Source of the DNA: Dipteronia dyeriana
Taxonomy: Eukaryota > Streptophyta > Magnoliopsida > Sapindales > Sapindaceae
Assembly (NCBI GenBank): GCA_032871835.1
Contig: CM065299.1
Location: 41,242,706 to 41,306,705, forward strand
Direction of reading: 5' to 3'
Length of the DNA stretch: 64,000 nt
A program made the position numbers and the translations under genes. The first letter of the stretch is position 1. Each line of letters starts with the position of its first letter. The notes beneath the pieces are model-generated. The model had not been told where the DNA came from. It did not search any database and worked only from the letters and a program-made list of their open reading frames with translations. Shown in pieces: positions 33,348 through 44,606 of the stretch.

Positions 33348-34546
33348 GGCCTCTTTTACCCCCGAGGTTGGAGATATAGGGGCTGAACCTTCGGGGGTTC
33401 CCTCTCCATCCCTAGAGCCAAATAGAGCTTCTCTTGTCCTCGAGTCTGGAAATCTGGGAACTCAACCCTCGGGGGTTCCCTTATCCCTTTCTCTAAAAGA
33501 TATGCTCTAGGAGATGTCCTCTGGTCGGGCTTATATCGGGGAAGATCGCTGGAGCGGTTTTAGAGATGGTTCACTGCCCGAATGTCTCCAAAACGTTTTC
33601 AACAGCGCATCTTATGTAAGTTCAGCTAATTCTCACTCCTTTACTGTTTTGCCTTTGTTGGATTTCTAAGTATATTCTTTTGCAGATGGTGGCCGAATTC
33701 GCTGAGCTTGTTCAGACGCAGCAATGTCAAGCTGATCGGATAAAGCGTCTGGAGGCTCAGCTGAAGGCTAGTGAGGAGGGTCGTGCTCGAGCTGAGCAGG
33801 CTTACCAGCAGGAGGTCGGTTCTGTGCAGATATTTGTTGACAATTGCCTGGCAAAGCAGGTTGAAGCTGAAGGCAAGGCATCTTTGGCAGATGAGAAGGT
33901 TGCATCGTTTCAAAACCTTCTTTCTTCTACTGAAGAGTATATGCTCAAGGCCAAGAAGGAGGCGAAGCAGGCGAAGTCAGCATACGTCCAAAAAATCGAA
34001 GATTTGGAGCGCCAAGTGCTGACAGTTGAATCCCTTGCCCTAGAGGCCAGGTTGGAGTTGGAAGTCCAAGGGGTGGATCGTTTTAAAAGATCCCCTGCTT
34101 ATGATGCCCTACTTCTTTGGGAATTTCAACGTGGGCTAGTTTCGGCCAACGAATTCTTCAAAGTAAAGAGTAGGGGAACCGAGAAGGCCCGTGTTAACTT
34201 GGAGCTGTCAATCAAAAACCATGTGGACCGGTCCTTGGAATCTCTTCGGATTCAGATGAAGGAATGGAGAGCCTACTGCCGTAGTCAAGGCAAGGAGCCC
34301 CATCCTATGCATTTAGAGATTCTGCCCGAGCACTCTCTCTCGACCTTTTACGCAATTCGAGAGTCTGTCGAGGGTGTAGTCCCGGATGTCGGACAAACCC
34401 CAGGTAAAGATTACAGCCAGTGGAGGGATGATATTGTTGATGATTTCACTTGGCCGTCTAATGAGAGCGTGAATACGAGATGGTGCCAGACCCGAGTATT
34501 GGCAAGGGCTCGAAATCCTCGCAACCTTAATTTTGTAGATTTGTAG
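33006..34546 (+). pseudogene. E3 antisense additional ORF (aORF), 5'-truncated
   Basis: Starts within the linker (LPKNRERQYE; E2 equivalent at about 24245). It has GEKRKAVSSPPRPLKVPRVV (basic, possible nuclear signal), a frameshift near 33290, and a short PSGVPSPSLEPNRASL repeat. After the intron 33616-33685 a single open exon of about 286 codons runs to TAG at 34544: MVAEFAELVQTQQCQADRIK, a long Ala/Glu/Lys coiled coil (about residues 1-130), FKRSPAYDALLLWEFQRGLV, KEWRAYCRSQGKEPHPMHLE, ending RNLNFVDL. This exon is the cleanest surviving aORF piece and defines the C-terminus of the family. Confidence 0.82.
33616..33685 (+). other. Intron in E3 aORF
   Basis: Exon GCATCTTAT, donor GTAAGTTCAGC, acceptor ATTCTTTTGCAG, next exon ATGGTGGCCGAATTCGC. 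70 bp. Confidence 0.8.
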
Positions 34547-34689
34547 AAGATTCTGATTCTGATTCTTTATTTTTTACTTGTGTAAAGAATCATTTCTTTG
34601 AACTGTAACCATCCTTTTTAAGAGCAATAGAATTCGATTTTCTGAGTTGAATGGTTTCAGTCTTTATTTTTATTGCCGGAGGTTGTATG

Positions 34690-35290
34690 AAACTGGCTGA
34701 TGGTCGGATAACTTAACCGAGTATCTTATTAAACCGGTTGTTATCCGAATAACTTCAATCGCCAAGTATCTGATGGTCGGGTAACTTAACCAAGTATCTT
34801 ATTAAACCGGTTGTTACCCGAATAACATCGATTGCCAAGTATCTTATTAAACTGGCTGATGGTCGGGTAACTTAACCGAGTATCTTATTAAACTGGTTGT
34901 TACCCGAATAATTTCAATTGCCAAGTATATTATTAAACTGGCTGGTGGTCGGGTAACTTAACCGAGTATCTTATTAAACCGGTTGTTACCCGAATAACTT
35001 CAATTTCCAAGTATCTTATTAAACTGGCTGGTGGTCGGGTAACTTAACTGAGTATCTTATTAAACTGGTTGTTACCCGAATAACTTCAATTGCCAAGTAT
35101 CTTATTAAACTGGCTGGTGGTCGGGTAACTTAACCGAGTATCTTATTAAACCGGTTGTTACCCGAATAACTTCAATTGCCAAGTATCTTATTAAACTGGC
35201 TGGTGGTCGGGTAACTTAACCGAGTATCTTATTAAACTGGTTGTTACCCGAATAACTTCAATTGCTAAGGATCTTATTAAACTGGCTTCT
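34690..35290 (-). repeat. 86-bp tandem repeats, E3
   Basis: About seven units of CTGGTGGTCGGGTAACTTAA, CCGAGTATCTTATTAAACC, GGTTGTTACCCGAATAACTT and CAATTGCCAAGTATCTTATT. Same half-unit logic as E2, but a shorter linker and a higher copy number. Confidence 0.92.
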
Positions 35291-35837
35291 TTAGTATTAA
35301 CCGAGTCATCTTGAAACAGGAAAGTTTGCACTTATGTTTCATACCCTGTTGCTACCCGAACGTTATATCAAGGCTCACCATGATTATACGTTCGAGTCCT
35401 TACGCAATACCAAGGACGTCTCCCTAGTTTTTATGCGCAAGGGTTTGCCGAATCGTTGAGCTCTTTTTTTTAAAAAGTTGCTTCAACACAGCTACGCATT
35501 TCACCGGAATTTCTCCCGATAGCGTCCGTAGCATTTTTCAAGTCTGGTGCATCGGGTTTGCCTTTTTGTGAAGGTCATTTTGACCCTGTTCGGCTGGCAT
35601 GCTCCTACGAGCTTCTCCGCCCTTTCGGGATTTGATGGTCCCGAGAATTCTATTTCCATGTTCTTATTATCATGCTCTTCTTGATATCTCGAGCTAGGTG
35701 CTTTCCATTTGGAATTTCCTAGTTTTATTTATTACTGCGAAAAATCAACAAAGATTAATATTACAGTTTTAATATTTATTCTGACTAATACTGTCCTAAC
35801 TAGAAAAAGAAAAAAATATTTAATATAAATATATATT
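35291..35837 (-). other. Conserved non-coding spacer after E3 pol
   Basis: No gene. Carries the block shared with E1 and E2 (ACCAAGGACGTCTCCC; CAAGGCTCACCATGATTATA). Confidence 0.7.
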
Positions 35838-37020
35838 TTAAGGATAGAAAATCTTCAGATATTGGGCATTGCACGGTCGGGGTAACACCCCTCCATTGAG
35901 TCGAGCAATCCAATAAGCTCCATGGCCAGCTATCCCTTCGATCTTGTATGGACTTTCCCATTTGTCAGCCATGGATCCCGCGGCTCTATTCTTTATGTTC
36001 AGTGACACCTTCCTGAGCACCAGGTCTCCTAACTGAAATTTCCTGATCCGAACATGAGAGTTGTAGTGGCGAGCCACTCTTTGTTGATAAGCTGTATTTC
36101 TTATTCAGGACTTTTCCCTTTTTTCTTCTAGCTCATCCAAACTTTGTAGCAGTGTATCAATATTTTGTTCTTCATCGTATAGCCTGACCCGGGGGGACGC
36201 ATACGATATTTCTATGGAGATGACAGCTTCTGTTCCGAATGCTAGGCTGAACAGAGTTTCTCCTGTTGAAGTTCTTGCTGTCGTCCGATATGCCCACAAT
36301 ACTTCAGGAAGCTTTTCAACCCAGCTTCCTTTTTTGTCATCTAATTTTGCTTTGATAGTGTTCTTGATAATTTTATTTACTGCTTCTACTTGCTCGTTTG
36401 TTTGTGGATGAGCTGGTGTTGCATAGTAGTTAGCAATATGATACTTCTCGCACAATTGTCTGAACCTTTGGTTATCAAACTGAGTGCCATTGTCGGTGAT
36501 TATAGTGTCCGGAATTCCAAACCTGTAAAGTATGTTTTTCTTTACAAAATTTGTGGTGTTGGCTTCCGTGATATGCACCAACGCTTCAGCTTCGGCCCAT
36601 TTTGTGAAATAATCGACGGCTACTATGACGTGCTTCGCTCCACCCCCTGATCCAGCTGGCATTGGCCCGATCAGGTCTAGGCCCTGCATGGCGAATGGCC
36701 ACGGGGCAGTAAGATTCCTGAGCTTTTCTAGGGGTTCTCGGATATCGTTGGCAATTCTTTGACAGGTATTGCTTTCCGACCATTGCTATGCATCTGAGAA
36801 AAGTGTAGGCCAATAATAGCCTTGCCTGAGTACCTTATGCGCCAGACTCCTACACCCAGTGTGGTTCCCGTAAACTCCTCCGTGGATCTCTTGAAGTACT
36901 CGATGTGCATCTTCTTTCGGTATACATCTCTGGAGAGCTTGAGAAAACCCCATTTTGTATAATTCTCCTCCGATCATGGTATACCTAGTCGATCGATACC
37001 TGATGCGCTTTGCTAATACT
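35838..37020 (-). pseudogene. int: E3 integrase
   Basis: HHCC zinc domain: EIHGGVYGNHTGCRSLAHKV then, after a frameshift at about 36786, SNTCQRIANDIREP. Core 36689-36105: GLDLIGPMPAGSGGGAKHV, VAVDYFTKWAEAEALV, IITDNGTQFDNQRF, QTNEQVEAVNKIIKNTIKAK, so all three catalytic acidic residues are present. TGA at 36107-36105 corresponds to CGA (Arg) in the family. The C-terminal module RKFQLGDLVLRKVSLNIKN, WESPYKIEGIAGHGAYWIA and CNAQYLKIFYP ends with TAA at 35838. Confidence 0.9.
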
Positions 37021-37179
37021 GGATCTTCCTGGAGTATGCCTTCTTCCAGGAACCTTCTCAGCTGGACCATCCAACCGTCTAACGGTGTTCGGATTTCTAA
37101 AATTTCCAAATGCTTAAGTTCAGCCGTACTCGATTTAAGGAGGTGTGCAACTGGAATGGTTTTTGATCTGATTGAGGTT

Positions 37180-37730
37180 GTTGCTGATGCTAATTTAGAT
37201 AAAGCGTCTGCATTTTCATTTTCTTCTCTGGGGATCTGAGCGATCTTGTATTCTTTAAATTTTTGGAGGAGCAGTTCTGCGATGTCACGGTAGGCAACCA
37301 TTTCTTCATCTTTAGTCTTGTATTCATCCATAACCTGGTTGACAACTACCTGTGAATCGCTGAATATCTCCATTTCATCTGCCCCAAGAGCTATGCAGAC
37401 TCTGAGTCCAGCTAACAATGCCTCGTATTCGACCTGATTATTGGTTGCTTTGAAATCAAATCTCATGGCACATTCAACATCATCTCCTTCTGGGGTGAGA
37501 ACTACGATCCATGCCCCACTGCCATGAGTGTTTGAAGAACCATCAACATATAATTTCAATGGGAAACTTTTATCCAACAGTCTTTTTGATTCCAGGTTCG
37601 GTTCTGTGAACTTGGCTATGAAGTCTGCCACCGCTTGTCCTTTGAGGGAAGTTTTGGGGACATAATGAATATCGAATTCACTCAACTCGATTGCCCATTT
37701 AGTAAGTCTTCCTGATATCTCTGGTTTTTG
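37180..37730 (-). pseudogene. E3 second RNase H
   Basis: Within an open frame 37817-36786: LKLYVDGSSNTHGSGAWIVV, RFDFKATNNQVEYEALLAGL, EIFSDSQVVVNQVMDEYKTK, ENADALSKLASATTSI. The catalytic acidic residues (Asp of VDGSS, Glu of EYEALL, Asp of FSDSQ) are kept. Best copy of this domain in the window. Confidence 0.88.
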
Positions 37731-38820
37731 TAAGATTTGTCTTAATGGGCAATTGGTGAGAACCTGGATCGTACGAGCCTGAAAGTATGGTCTCAGCTTT
37801 TTTGCTGCTGAAACCAATGCTAAGGCTATCTTCTCTGCCTGTTAGTATCTGGTCTCGGCCGGTAGGAGTGCCTTGCTTGTATAATACACTGGTTTCTGCA
37901 CTACATCTTCTGTCCTGACTAGAACTGAACTTGCTGCAAGCTCGGTTATTGACAGATACAGCTTAGGTATTTCCCCTTTTTATGGTTTTGAGAGGATGGG
38001 AGCTTGCCCCAAGTATTCTTTTATTTTTAAGAATGCCTACTCGCACTCTTTATTCCACTCCAGACCTTTCCCTTTTTTGATTACTTTGAAGAAAGGCACG
38101 CACCTGTCTGTAACCTTTGAGATGAATCTTCCCAAGGAGGCTAAACACCCTGTCAAGCGTTGTACCTCTTTCAATGTTTTAGGTGAAGTCATTTGTTGCA
38201 AAGCCTGGATCTTCTCTGGATTAACTTCGATTCCTCTTTGATGGACTTGAAAACCCAAGAATCTTCCCGAGTGGACTATGAATAAACATTTGTTTGGGTT
38301 TAATTTCATCTGATATCTTCTTAATACATCAAATGTCTCTCGGAGGTCGCGGGCATGGTCATCTGCTGAGACGTTTTTAGTCAACATGTCATCAATGTAC
38401 ACTTCCATTTTCCTTCCTATTTGCCGAGTGAAGATCTTGTTGACCAACCTTTGGTACGTGGCTCCTGCATTTTTTAAACCGAAAGGCATTACTGTGTAGC
38501 AATATAAACCCTGATCCGTTGTGAAAGCTGTTTTTTCTTCATCAGCTTTGTTCATCAAGATCTGATTGTATCCCGAGTAAGCATCCATGAAGCTGAGCAG
38601 TTCATGACCTGCTGTGGCATCCACCAGCTGATCTATTCTTGGGAGTGGAAAACTGTCCTTTGGACATGCCTTGTTTAGATCCGTGAAATCTACGCACATC
38701 CTCCATTGTCCATTTTTCTTCTAGACGAGGACTACGTTGGCGACCCACTGGGGGTAGCTGACTTCTCTGATTGATCCCGTCGCTAGTAGCTTTTCCACCT
38801 CTTGTTTGATTGCTTGACTT
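37700..38820 (-). pseudogene. pol: E3 reverse transcriptase and RNase H
   Basis: Open 38699-38037 with all RT motifs: RMCVDFTDLNKACPKDS, FMDAYSGYNQILMNKADEEK, MPFGLKNAGATYQRLVNKIF, YIDDMLTKNVSADDHARDL, GRFLGFQVHQRGIEVNPEK, LTGCLASLGRFISKVTDRC. TAG upstream (VLV*KKNGQ) replaces Gln. TAG at 38039-38037 in ECE*AFLKIKE is shared with E1 but not E2. RNase H continues with SITELAASSVLVRTED and, after a TAA in RY*QAEK, LVSAAKKLRPYFQARTIQVL. Confidence 0.9.
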
Positions 38821-38822
38821 CT

Positions 38823-39740
38823 TTAAGGATTGAACGATCTTCTCTTTTGTACTACCGGTTTGGCATTCGAGCTAACTGCGAGGTGGTGGGATATTATTCG
38901 GGCATCTATTCCGATCATATCTTCGTGACTCCAGGCGAATACATCTTTGTATTCTCTGAGCAAATTGGTCAATTCTCGCTTGATTTTTTCTTTCAAGTTA
39001 GCCCCGATCTTTATTTTCCTGTCCGGTTTGTCTTCTTTGAGTAGTATTTCAACCACTTCTGTCTTGTATTCATTCGAGCCCTCCATTGGATCTAGTTCGA
39101 ATGCCAAGGATTCTTCACACTCATTTGGCTGCATTTTGGTGCACACTTGTTCGGCATCATGCTTGTCTCTGTATACCGACAGGTTTGCTCTTCGGGCCAT
39201 CTCTTGGGATCCCTTGACTATCCCAACCCCTTGTTCTGTTGGGAACTTGATCATTAATGCGTAAGTGGCCGTCACGGCTCTTGTTTTATTCAGGAATGGC
39301 CGACCCAATAACGCATTATACGGCCAATCATCCAAATCAACTACCACGAAGTCGAGCAGGACAGTCCTCTGGCATGGTGCCGTTCCGATCTTCACAGGTA
39401 ATTTGACCGTCCCGAGTGACCTGACCTCTATTCACTCAAATCCTCTTAATGGAGTATGGAAAGGCTGTAAATCTTTTCCGTCCAATCTTAGCTGGTCGTA
39501 TACGGCCACGCTTAAGATGTCTGCTGAACTTCCATTATTTATTAAAATTCTCCAGACTTCCCTATGGCCAATCCGTGCACTTATAACCAAAGATTCATTA
39601 GGTCGAACATCGACGCCGTGGGAATCTGTCTCTGTGAAGACTATCGGGTCCCATCCTTCATTTACCCTCTTCGGATCTGGTTCAACTGAATTCACGTCGA
39701 AGTTATTCCTGGCTTCTACTGCTTCTCAGACTTCCTGAGT
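38823..39740 (-). pseudogene. pro: E3 protease and linker
   Basis: 39695-39432: NSVEPDPKRVNEGWDPIVFT, then the active-site region WRILINNGSSADILSVAVYD, where the catalytic Asp is Asn (codon 39539-39537; E1 and E2 have Asp). A stop follows LRGFE. 39395-38823 is open: TAPCQRTVLLDFVVVDLDDW, PYNALLGRPFLNKTRAVTAT, an acidic linker, FAWSHEDMIGIDARIISHHL, and VVQKRRSFNP with TAA at 38825-38823, identical in position to E2. Confidence 0.88.
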
Positions 39741-39849
39741 CCGTTCTCGGTTGCTCCTCCCAGTAGAAGGTCCTCCGAAGATTGTATGTATTACTTGATT
39801 GGCTTCGGGGCTGGCTCTTCGGTTTTGACCAGGGTTGTGATCAGCCTTG

Positions 39850-41490
39850 GCTTTGTTGACTTCTGATCTCTAGTCTTTTTTTAAGATTACATCTCGCAGG
39901 TGCCCTTCCCGAAAAAGGGTTTCTATGTAATCTCTGAGCTGAAAACACTTCGAAGTTTCATGCCCGGTCTCTTTATGAAACCTGCAATACTTGGTTGTAT
40001 CTCTCCGTGCGAACTGTGATTGTCGTCGCGGTTCTTGTACCATATTCTTTTCTTCTAGGATGGCTAGAATTTCTTCTTGTGTCTTCCGAAGAAGGGTGTA
40101 ATTGGTATATCTGCCGCGGTATTTCTCTGTGGACCGTTCGGCGTTGAGCCCATTACCCCTATCCTTATTTTTCTGCTTGTTGTTCCCTTTCCGTTTTACT
40201 TTTTGATTCTGCCCCTTGGATTCAGTATTCCTCTGTTCGGGCTTTCCTCCATCCATATAGCTTCCTTCTGTAGCTAACTCTTCTTCCTCGGCCAGAGTGT
40301 ATCCTCCCGCCATATCCATCATGTCGACATACCTTGTCAGCCGTGCTCTTCTCAAATCGAATGATAATCGTCCATTCTGCAAGTTATTGGTGAAGGCAGC
40401 AATAATGGCTTCATCATTAGCGCTGCCAATATCTGATACTGCTTGGCCAAACCGGCCCAAGTATTTTTTTAATGACTCATCCTTCCCCTATTTTATTTGA
40501 GAGAGGTAGGCCACAGACTTTTTTCTGTGAACGTTGCTAAGGAATTGCCTTGAGAAGCTTCTGCTCAACTCGCTGAAATTTCTGATGCTTGCCGGGGGTA
40601 GTCTTCCCAACCATCTTAAGCCTGTGTCCCCAGTGTTTGTGAAAAGTTGAGACACAATAGGGGGTCACTGCGGGCATATTAAGCCATGGCACTTTTATAG
40701 CGTCTAACGTGCTCCTTTGAATCTGTATCTTTTTTGAATTGCTCCACATGCGGCATCCTGAATCTTTCAAGGAAAGGGGTCCCTAAAATTTCCCTGGTAA
40801 ATGGACTGTCGGAGTCATCGTCGGATAGATCATTGCAACCGTAACAACTAACAAGTGCCTCCATCTGTCGCCTATTATTCTCTACTTCTCGAGTTAGGCT
40901 CTGGATTGTAATATCTCAGTCCCCTACCGGGCTTCCTTGACGGTTGAACCGTTGGGTGACTGCATTCTTTCATCAGATTCTTCACTCTGATGCCGGAACC
41001 CTCGTGTGACTCCATGATGACGTTTACGATGGTGTTGATCACCATCTTCTGATGATGATCGTCCTCTACGCCGATCGTATTTACGATGTCTGGCACGTAC
41101 TGTTTGATTACTATCCAGCTTTTGGTGATTCTCCTCCTCTAGTGTTTTCTGTCCAACTGGATTGATCGGGGAAGAGTTCCTTCTGGTTTCTGGCATAGTT
41201 ATTCCTGGTCCTACCACCATTGAACGGAGCTTCGCGGGTGGAGGATTGGGAGTATGCTCTCCTGCGGCCAGTAGGTCAATCCCTTCCTTTGCTGCGACCG
41301 TCACCAATTGCTGCAAGGCCTCTTGGAAACGCAGCGTAAGATCTCTGCTGGTTGGAGGAACTTGCTGGATCCCTGCCAGGTGCGCAGGTTGGTTTTATGT
41401 GTTTGTTGAAGGATTTTGTGACGTATTGCCAGTATGGAAATCGCCTGGTGATCTTTGGCCATTCCCTGAACTATTTCTGCTTCCAGTCAT
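39850..41490 (-). pseudogene. gag: E3 gag
   Basis: ATG at 41490 opens MTGSRNSSGNGQRSPGDFHT, stop near 41398, then SRDLTLRFQEALQQLVTVAA, RRRGRSSSEDGDQHHRKRHH, the capsid-type core (TPFLERFRMPHVEQFKKDTD, MDMAGGYTLAEEEELATEG) and a lysine/asparagine-rich spacer. The intact zinc knuckle CRFHKETGHETSKC sits in the open frame 40460-39870, followed by FQLRDYIETLFREGHLRDVI. Several frameshifts between 40500 and 40950. Confidence 0.87.
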
Positions 41491-41516
41491 TGCTTTCTAA
41501 CAAGTTCGGAGGTTCA

Positions 41517-41536
41517 ACCCCTCCTTCTAGCGCCAA
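41517..41536 (-). promoter_or_regulatory. Primer-binding site of E3
   Basis: TTGGCGCTAGAAGGAGGGG on the minus strand. Clearest version of the site among the three copies. Confidence 0.55.
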
Positions 41537-41540
41537 CTAT

Positions 41541-42383
41541 GCCAGAAAAGCCAACAAGGACTGGATTTTGACTATTGATTCAAAGAGAAAGAGATGTAGA
41601 GAGAGTAACAAAGACAAGGTTTACGTGGTAAAACTCCGATGGTCGGAGAAACATCCACGGGTGGTTGAAAGATCAACCAAGCCAAAATCCACTAAGAGAA
41701 TAAGATGTTTTTACAAGCTCTCGATCTCACTTTTTCTCTCTGTCTTATTTGTGATTACTGTATGTTATATTGCCTATATCTTTTCGAACCAGGTTATGGG
41801 TCTATTTATATGCTTATAGAACCCTAATCTGCTTTGTACAAGTAATACAAGATATTTGTATTTAATTGTGATTTGGTTACTTGCTTGAGGTTGATTTGTA
41901 TTCTTTCCTGTTTCGGAGTCTCTTATGGAAATTGAGTGGGATTCTAGTAGTGTAGTTCAATTTGACTTGTTTCCTTATAAGAATGTAGTCTTCGAAAAGA
42001 AATCAAGTTGTTTCCTGGTTGAGGGACTCTTCTAACTTAAAGGTCCATTATTTAGGATTCCTTCATGACGGATATCTTCGCGTATTTAATGACTTAACCC
42101 GTATGATAAGTTCTTATTCTAGTTGTATTTACTCCCGAGTAAGAATAATACCTGACGGTCCCGAGTAGTGCCGTTTGAGCCCGAGTGGAAGCGTTGTATT
42201 AACCAGTCCCGAGTGTTGTTAACTGATCCTGAGTAGGTCTTTATTCAGTATATGCTTACTCGGGCTTTCTCCTCTTTAATGATGCATTGTAGGATATTTC
42301 CCGGATGCCCATTTAAGCATCCACCTGGCTATTTTTTCCTTCATGTCAATGACGTGTATGTTTGGTAAAATTTACATACAACA
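41541..42383 (-). repeat. 5' LTR of E3
   Basis: Homologous to the E1 and E2 LTRs, from CAGAAAAGCC to CATACAACA. The last ~28 bp at the internal boundary (GACGTCGATTTC in relatives) are replaced by CTATGC. Followed by GATGTATATATAT, so no matching duplication. Confidence 0.85.
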
Positions 42384-42429
<46 letters not shown>

Positions 42430-42906
42430 TGTATTATTAATATATATATATATATTATTTAAAATATATATGTAATAAAAATATAATAAATATATATATA
42501 TATATATTACTATTATATATAATATATTCTATAATATATTTATTATTATATATAATAATATATTATATATTATTATATATATAATATTATTATTACCTAT
42601 ACAATAATTAATATATATATATGAAACTATAATAATGTTTATTATATCATATATATATATATATATATTATACATTATATAATATATATAAACATTATAT
42701 TTTCTATATATACAAATATTTAATATTATATATCATATTATTATATATAATAAATGTAATATTCTATATTAATATATAATAATATCAAATAATATATATA
42801 TATATAATGTAATAATATGTTATAGATCATTATATATAATATTATTTAATATTATTATATATTAATATATATAATATTATAGTCTATGTTGTTATATATA
42901 TATATA
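42384..42906. repeat. TA-rich simple sequence of T, right
   Basis: Nearly pure A/T, with (TA)n runs and many short TATAAT-type palindromes. No gene. Confidence 0.9.
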
Positions 42907-43074
42907 AGAAGGGTACTCTGGTCATTTGAATCACTTTTTCCGTCATGTCCCAGCCATACCAAATGTATAACAGTACAGTTTATAGTTCTGTCCAGGCATT
43001 CCAAACACAACATAGAACAACATGTCTAGTCCAGTCCGACCTTGTCATGTCCCATCTCTGTACCAAACGCACCC
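42907..43074. other. Right terminal region of Tourist-like element T
   Basis: Non-coding. Carries the right inverted repeat (GTACCAAACGCACCC, 43060-43074) and GACA-containing words mirroring 9450-9600. Confidence 0.7.
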
Positions 43075-43077
43075 TTA

Positions 43078-44040
43078 AGGGTTGATTTAGGGATTGAACA
43101 ATATGAATGCTCTTCTAATTCCGTAAGGAATGTAGGAATTATTGTTCATTAGAGAATCAATGGTACTTAATGAAAAGATATAATTAGAGGGCTATAACGG
43201 ACATTCCGACTCATCTCTAATTATGAACTACTTATGGAGGATCATACCATATGTAATAGATATATCGATGGACACCTAATATTATTGGTTTGTGTAAAAA
43301 CATCTACAGTTGAGAGAGTGCAGTTTCGGGTTTTTAGTGGAATAACACTGAAGTAAATAATCATGAAATATTAATTATAAAGTTTAATTAATTATTTCAA
43401 AGGATTATTGGAGTTCAAAATATTGTGGATCCATTACGTCCCCTTGCTAGCCCGATTGATTAAGGTTACAAGGGTCACGATTTATTAATTGGAGTGTCCA
43501 ATTAATTGTGTTAAGAAAGTGACACGTGTTTATTTGTAAATTAATTGAATAATAAGATTATTTAATTAATGAATATTAGTGTTTAAATTGATTAAATAAT
43601 AAGATTATTTAATTATACAATTAATTATTAGTTGGAAGGTTTTCATTGATATTTACACTTGAATAAAGATAAGATAATTTGATTCTTTTATTTTTATTAA
43701 ATTAAATATCAAATTTGAATTTGAAAAGTTTAAATTCAAAGTTATTAATTATCATTATAGATATTATATATTTTAAAGGATTAAATAATTAATATTATCA
43801 GTTAAAAGATAAATATATGAGATATTTTAATTTTAAAAGACCGATTAACAAAAAAAACACATAAAAGTGAGCACATATCAACGTGCAGCTTTTGCAATTG
43901 CAAGTGTGTGCAATTGTGTGCCTGAGACAAAAAGAAGAAAAGCAGAGGTGTGCGGCTAGGTTTAAAAGAAAAAATATATATTGTTTTTGTCTTTGATTTT
44001 TGGTGGCGGTATTCCACACATAGAAAACAAGTGTTGTTTT
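43078..44040 (+). other. Middle part of solo LTR D
   Basis: AT-rich LTR sequence with no real gene; the only open frames are short and low-complexity. It continues 8803-9429 directly once T is removed (TTA shared). Confidence 0.65.
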
Positions 44041-44575
44041 TGTAGGGAAAAATCGATTCAAAACACGGCTGAAGTGTGAAAATAGAGTTTGGTATATTTA
44101 AAAAAAAATCGTTTAAAAGAAAGAACCTTAACCCTAGAATAATTAACGTATATTAAAAGTATCATACATTTTTCTTATGACGATTGAATTAGCGTCGAAT
44201 TGAATCCGTAAGATCTTCCAATCCAATCACGAGCCTGAATCACCTAGGAGTGTGAACTTCCTTTTCTTTGAATTGTATACCAGAGGATGGAAACAAACAA
44301 TTTTTTTTTCTTTTGTTAGTCACAATAATCCTCCAAGAGAAAACCCAAGAACGTTCGGTCACTTATGAGTTATCAATATATTTGATTGAAACTCGTTTGA
44401 ACCTTGATTCGATGTTGTACACAAAACCTTTTGATGTAAAGGCTACTAGTGCACTATCGAAAACAAAAATGTTCCCCTTTTCTCTTCTCCTTGGCCGAAT
44501 TCTACAAACCAGACTAAGAGATGGATTTTATTTTTCAAGCTAAAGAAAAATAACTCTCAAAGTAAGTCTCTTCTC

Positions 44576-44606
<31 letters not shown>

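Larger units (their letters stand above)
33006..42383 (-). mobile_element. Tat-lineage retrotransposon E3, 3'-truncated
   Basis: Minus orientation: 5' LTR 42383-41541, primer site, gag, protease, RT/RNase H, second RNase H, integrase, spacer, 86-bp repeats, aORF (plus). Its 3' LTR and the first half of the aORF are missing; the sequence ends at 33006 against the E2 5' LTR. Best-preserved gag-pol of the three, with long open stretches and few stops. The LTR differs clearly from those of E2, so E3 is a separate, older insertion. Confidence 0.88.
9433..43074. mobile_element. Tourist-like (PIF/Harbinger-type) element T, host of the Tat elements
   Basis: The left end TGGTGCGTTTGGTAC and right end (minus strand) GGGTGCGTTTGGTAC are 15-bp inverted repeats that continue imperfectly for about 40 bp (GGACAAGGT / TGACAAGGT). 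The flanking 3-bp duplication TTA (9430-9432 and 43075-43077) fits PIF/Harbinger. Own sequence is 9433-9876, 21372-21436 and 42384-43074, about 1.2 kb, most of it TA-rich simple sequence. No transposase. E1 and E2/E3 are inserted into the TA tract. Confidence 0.75.
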
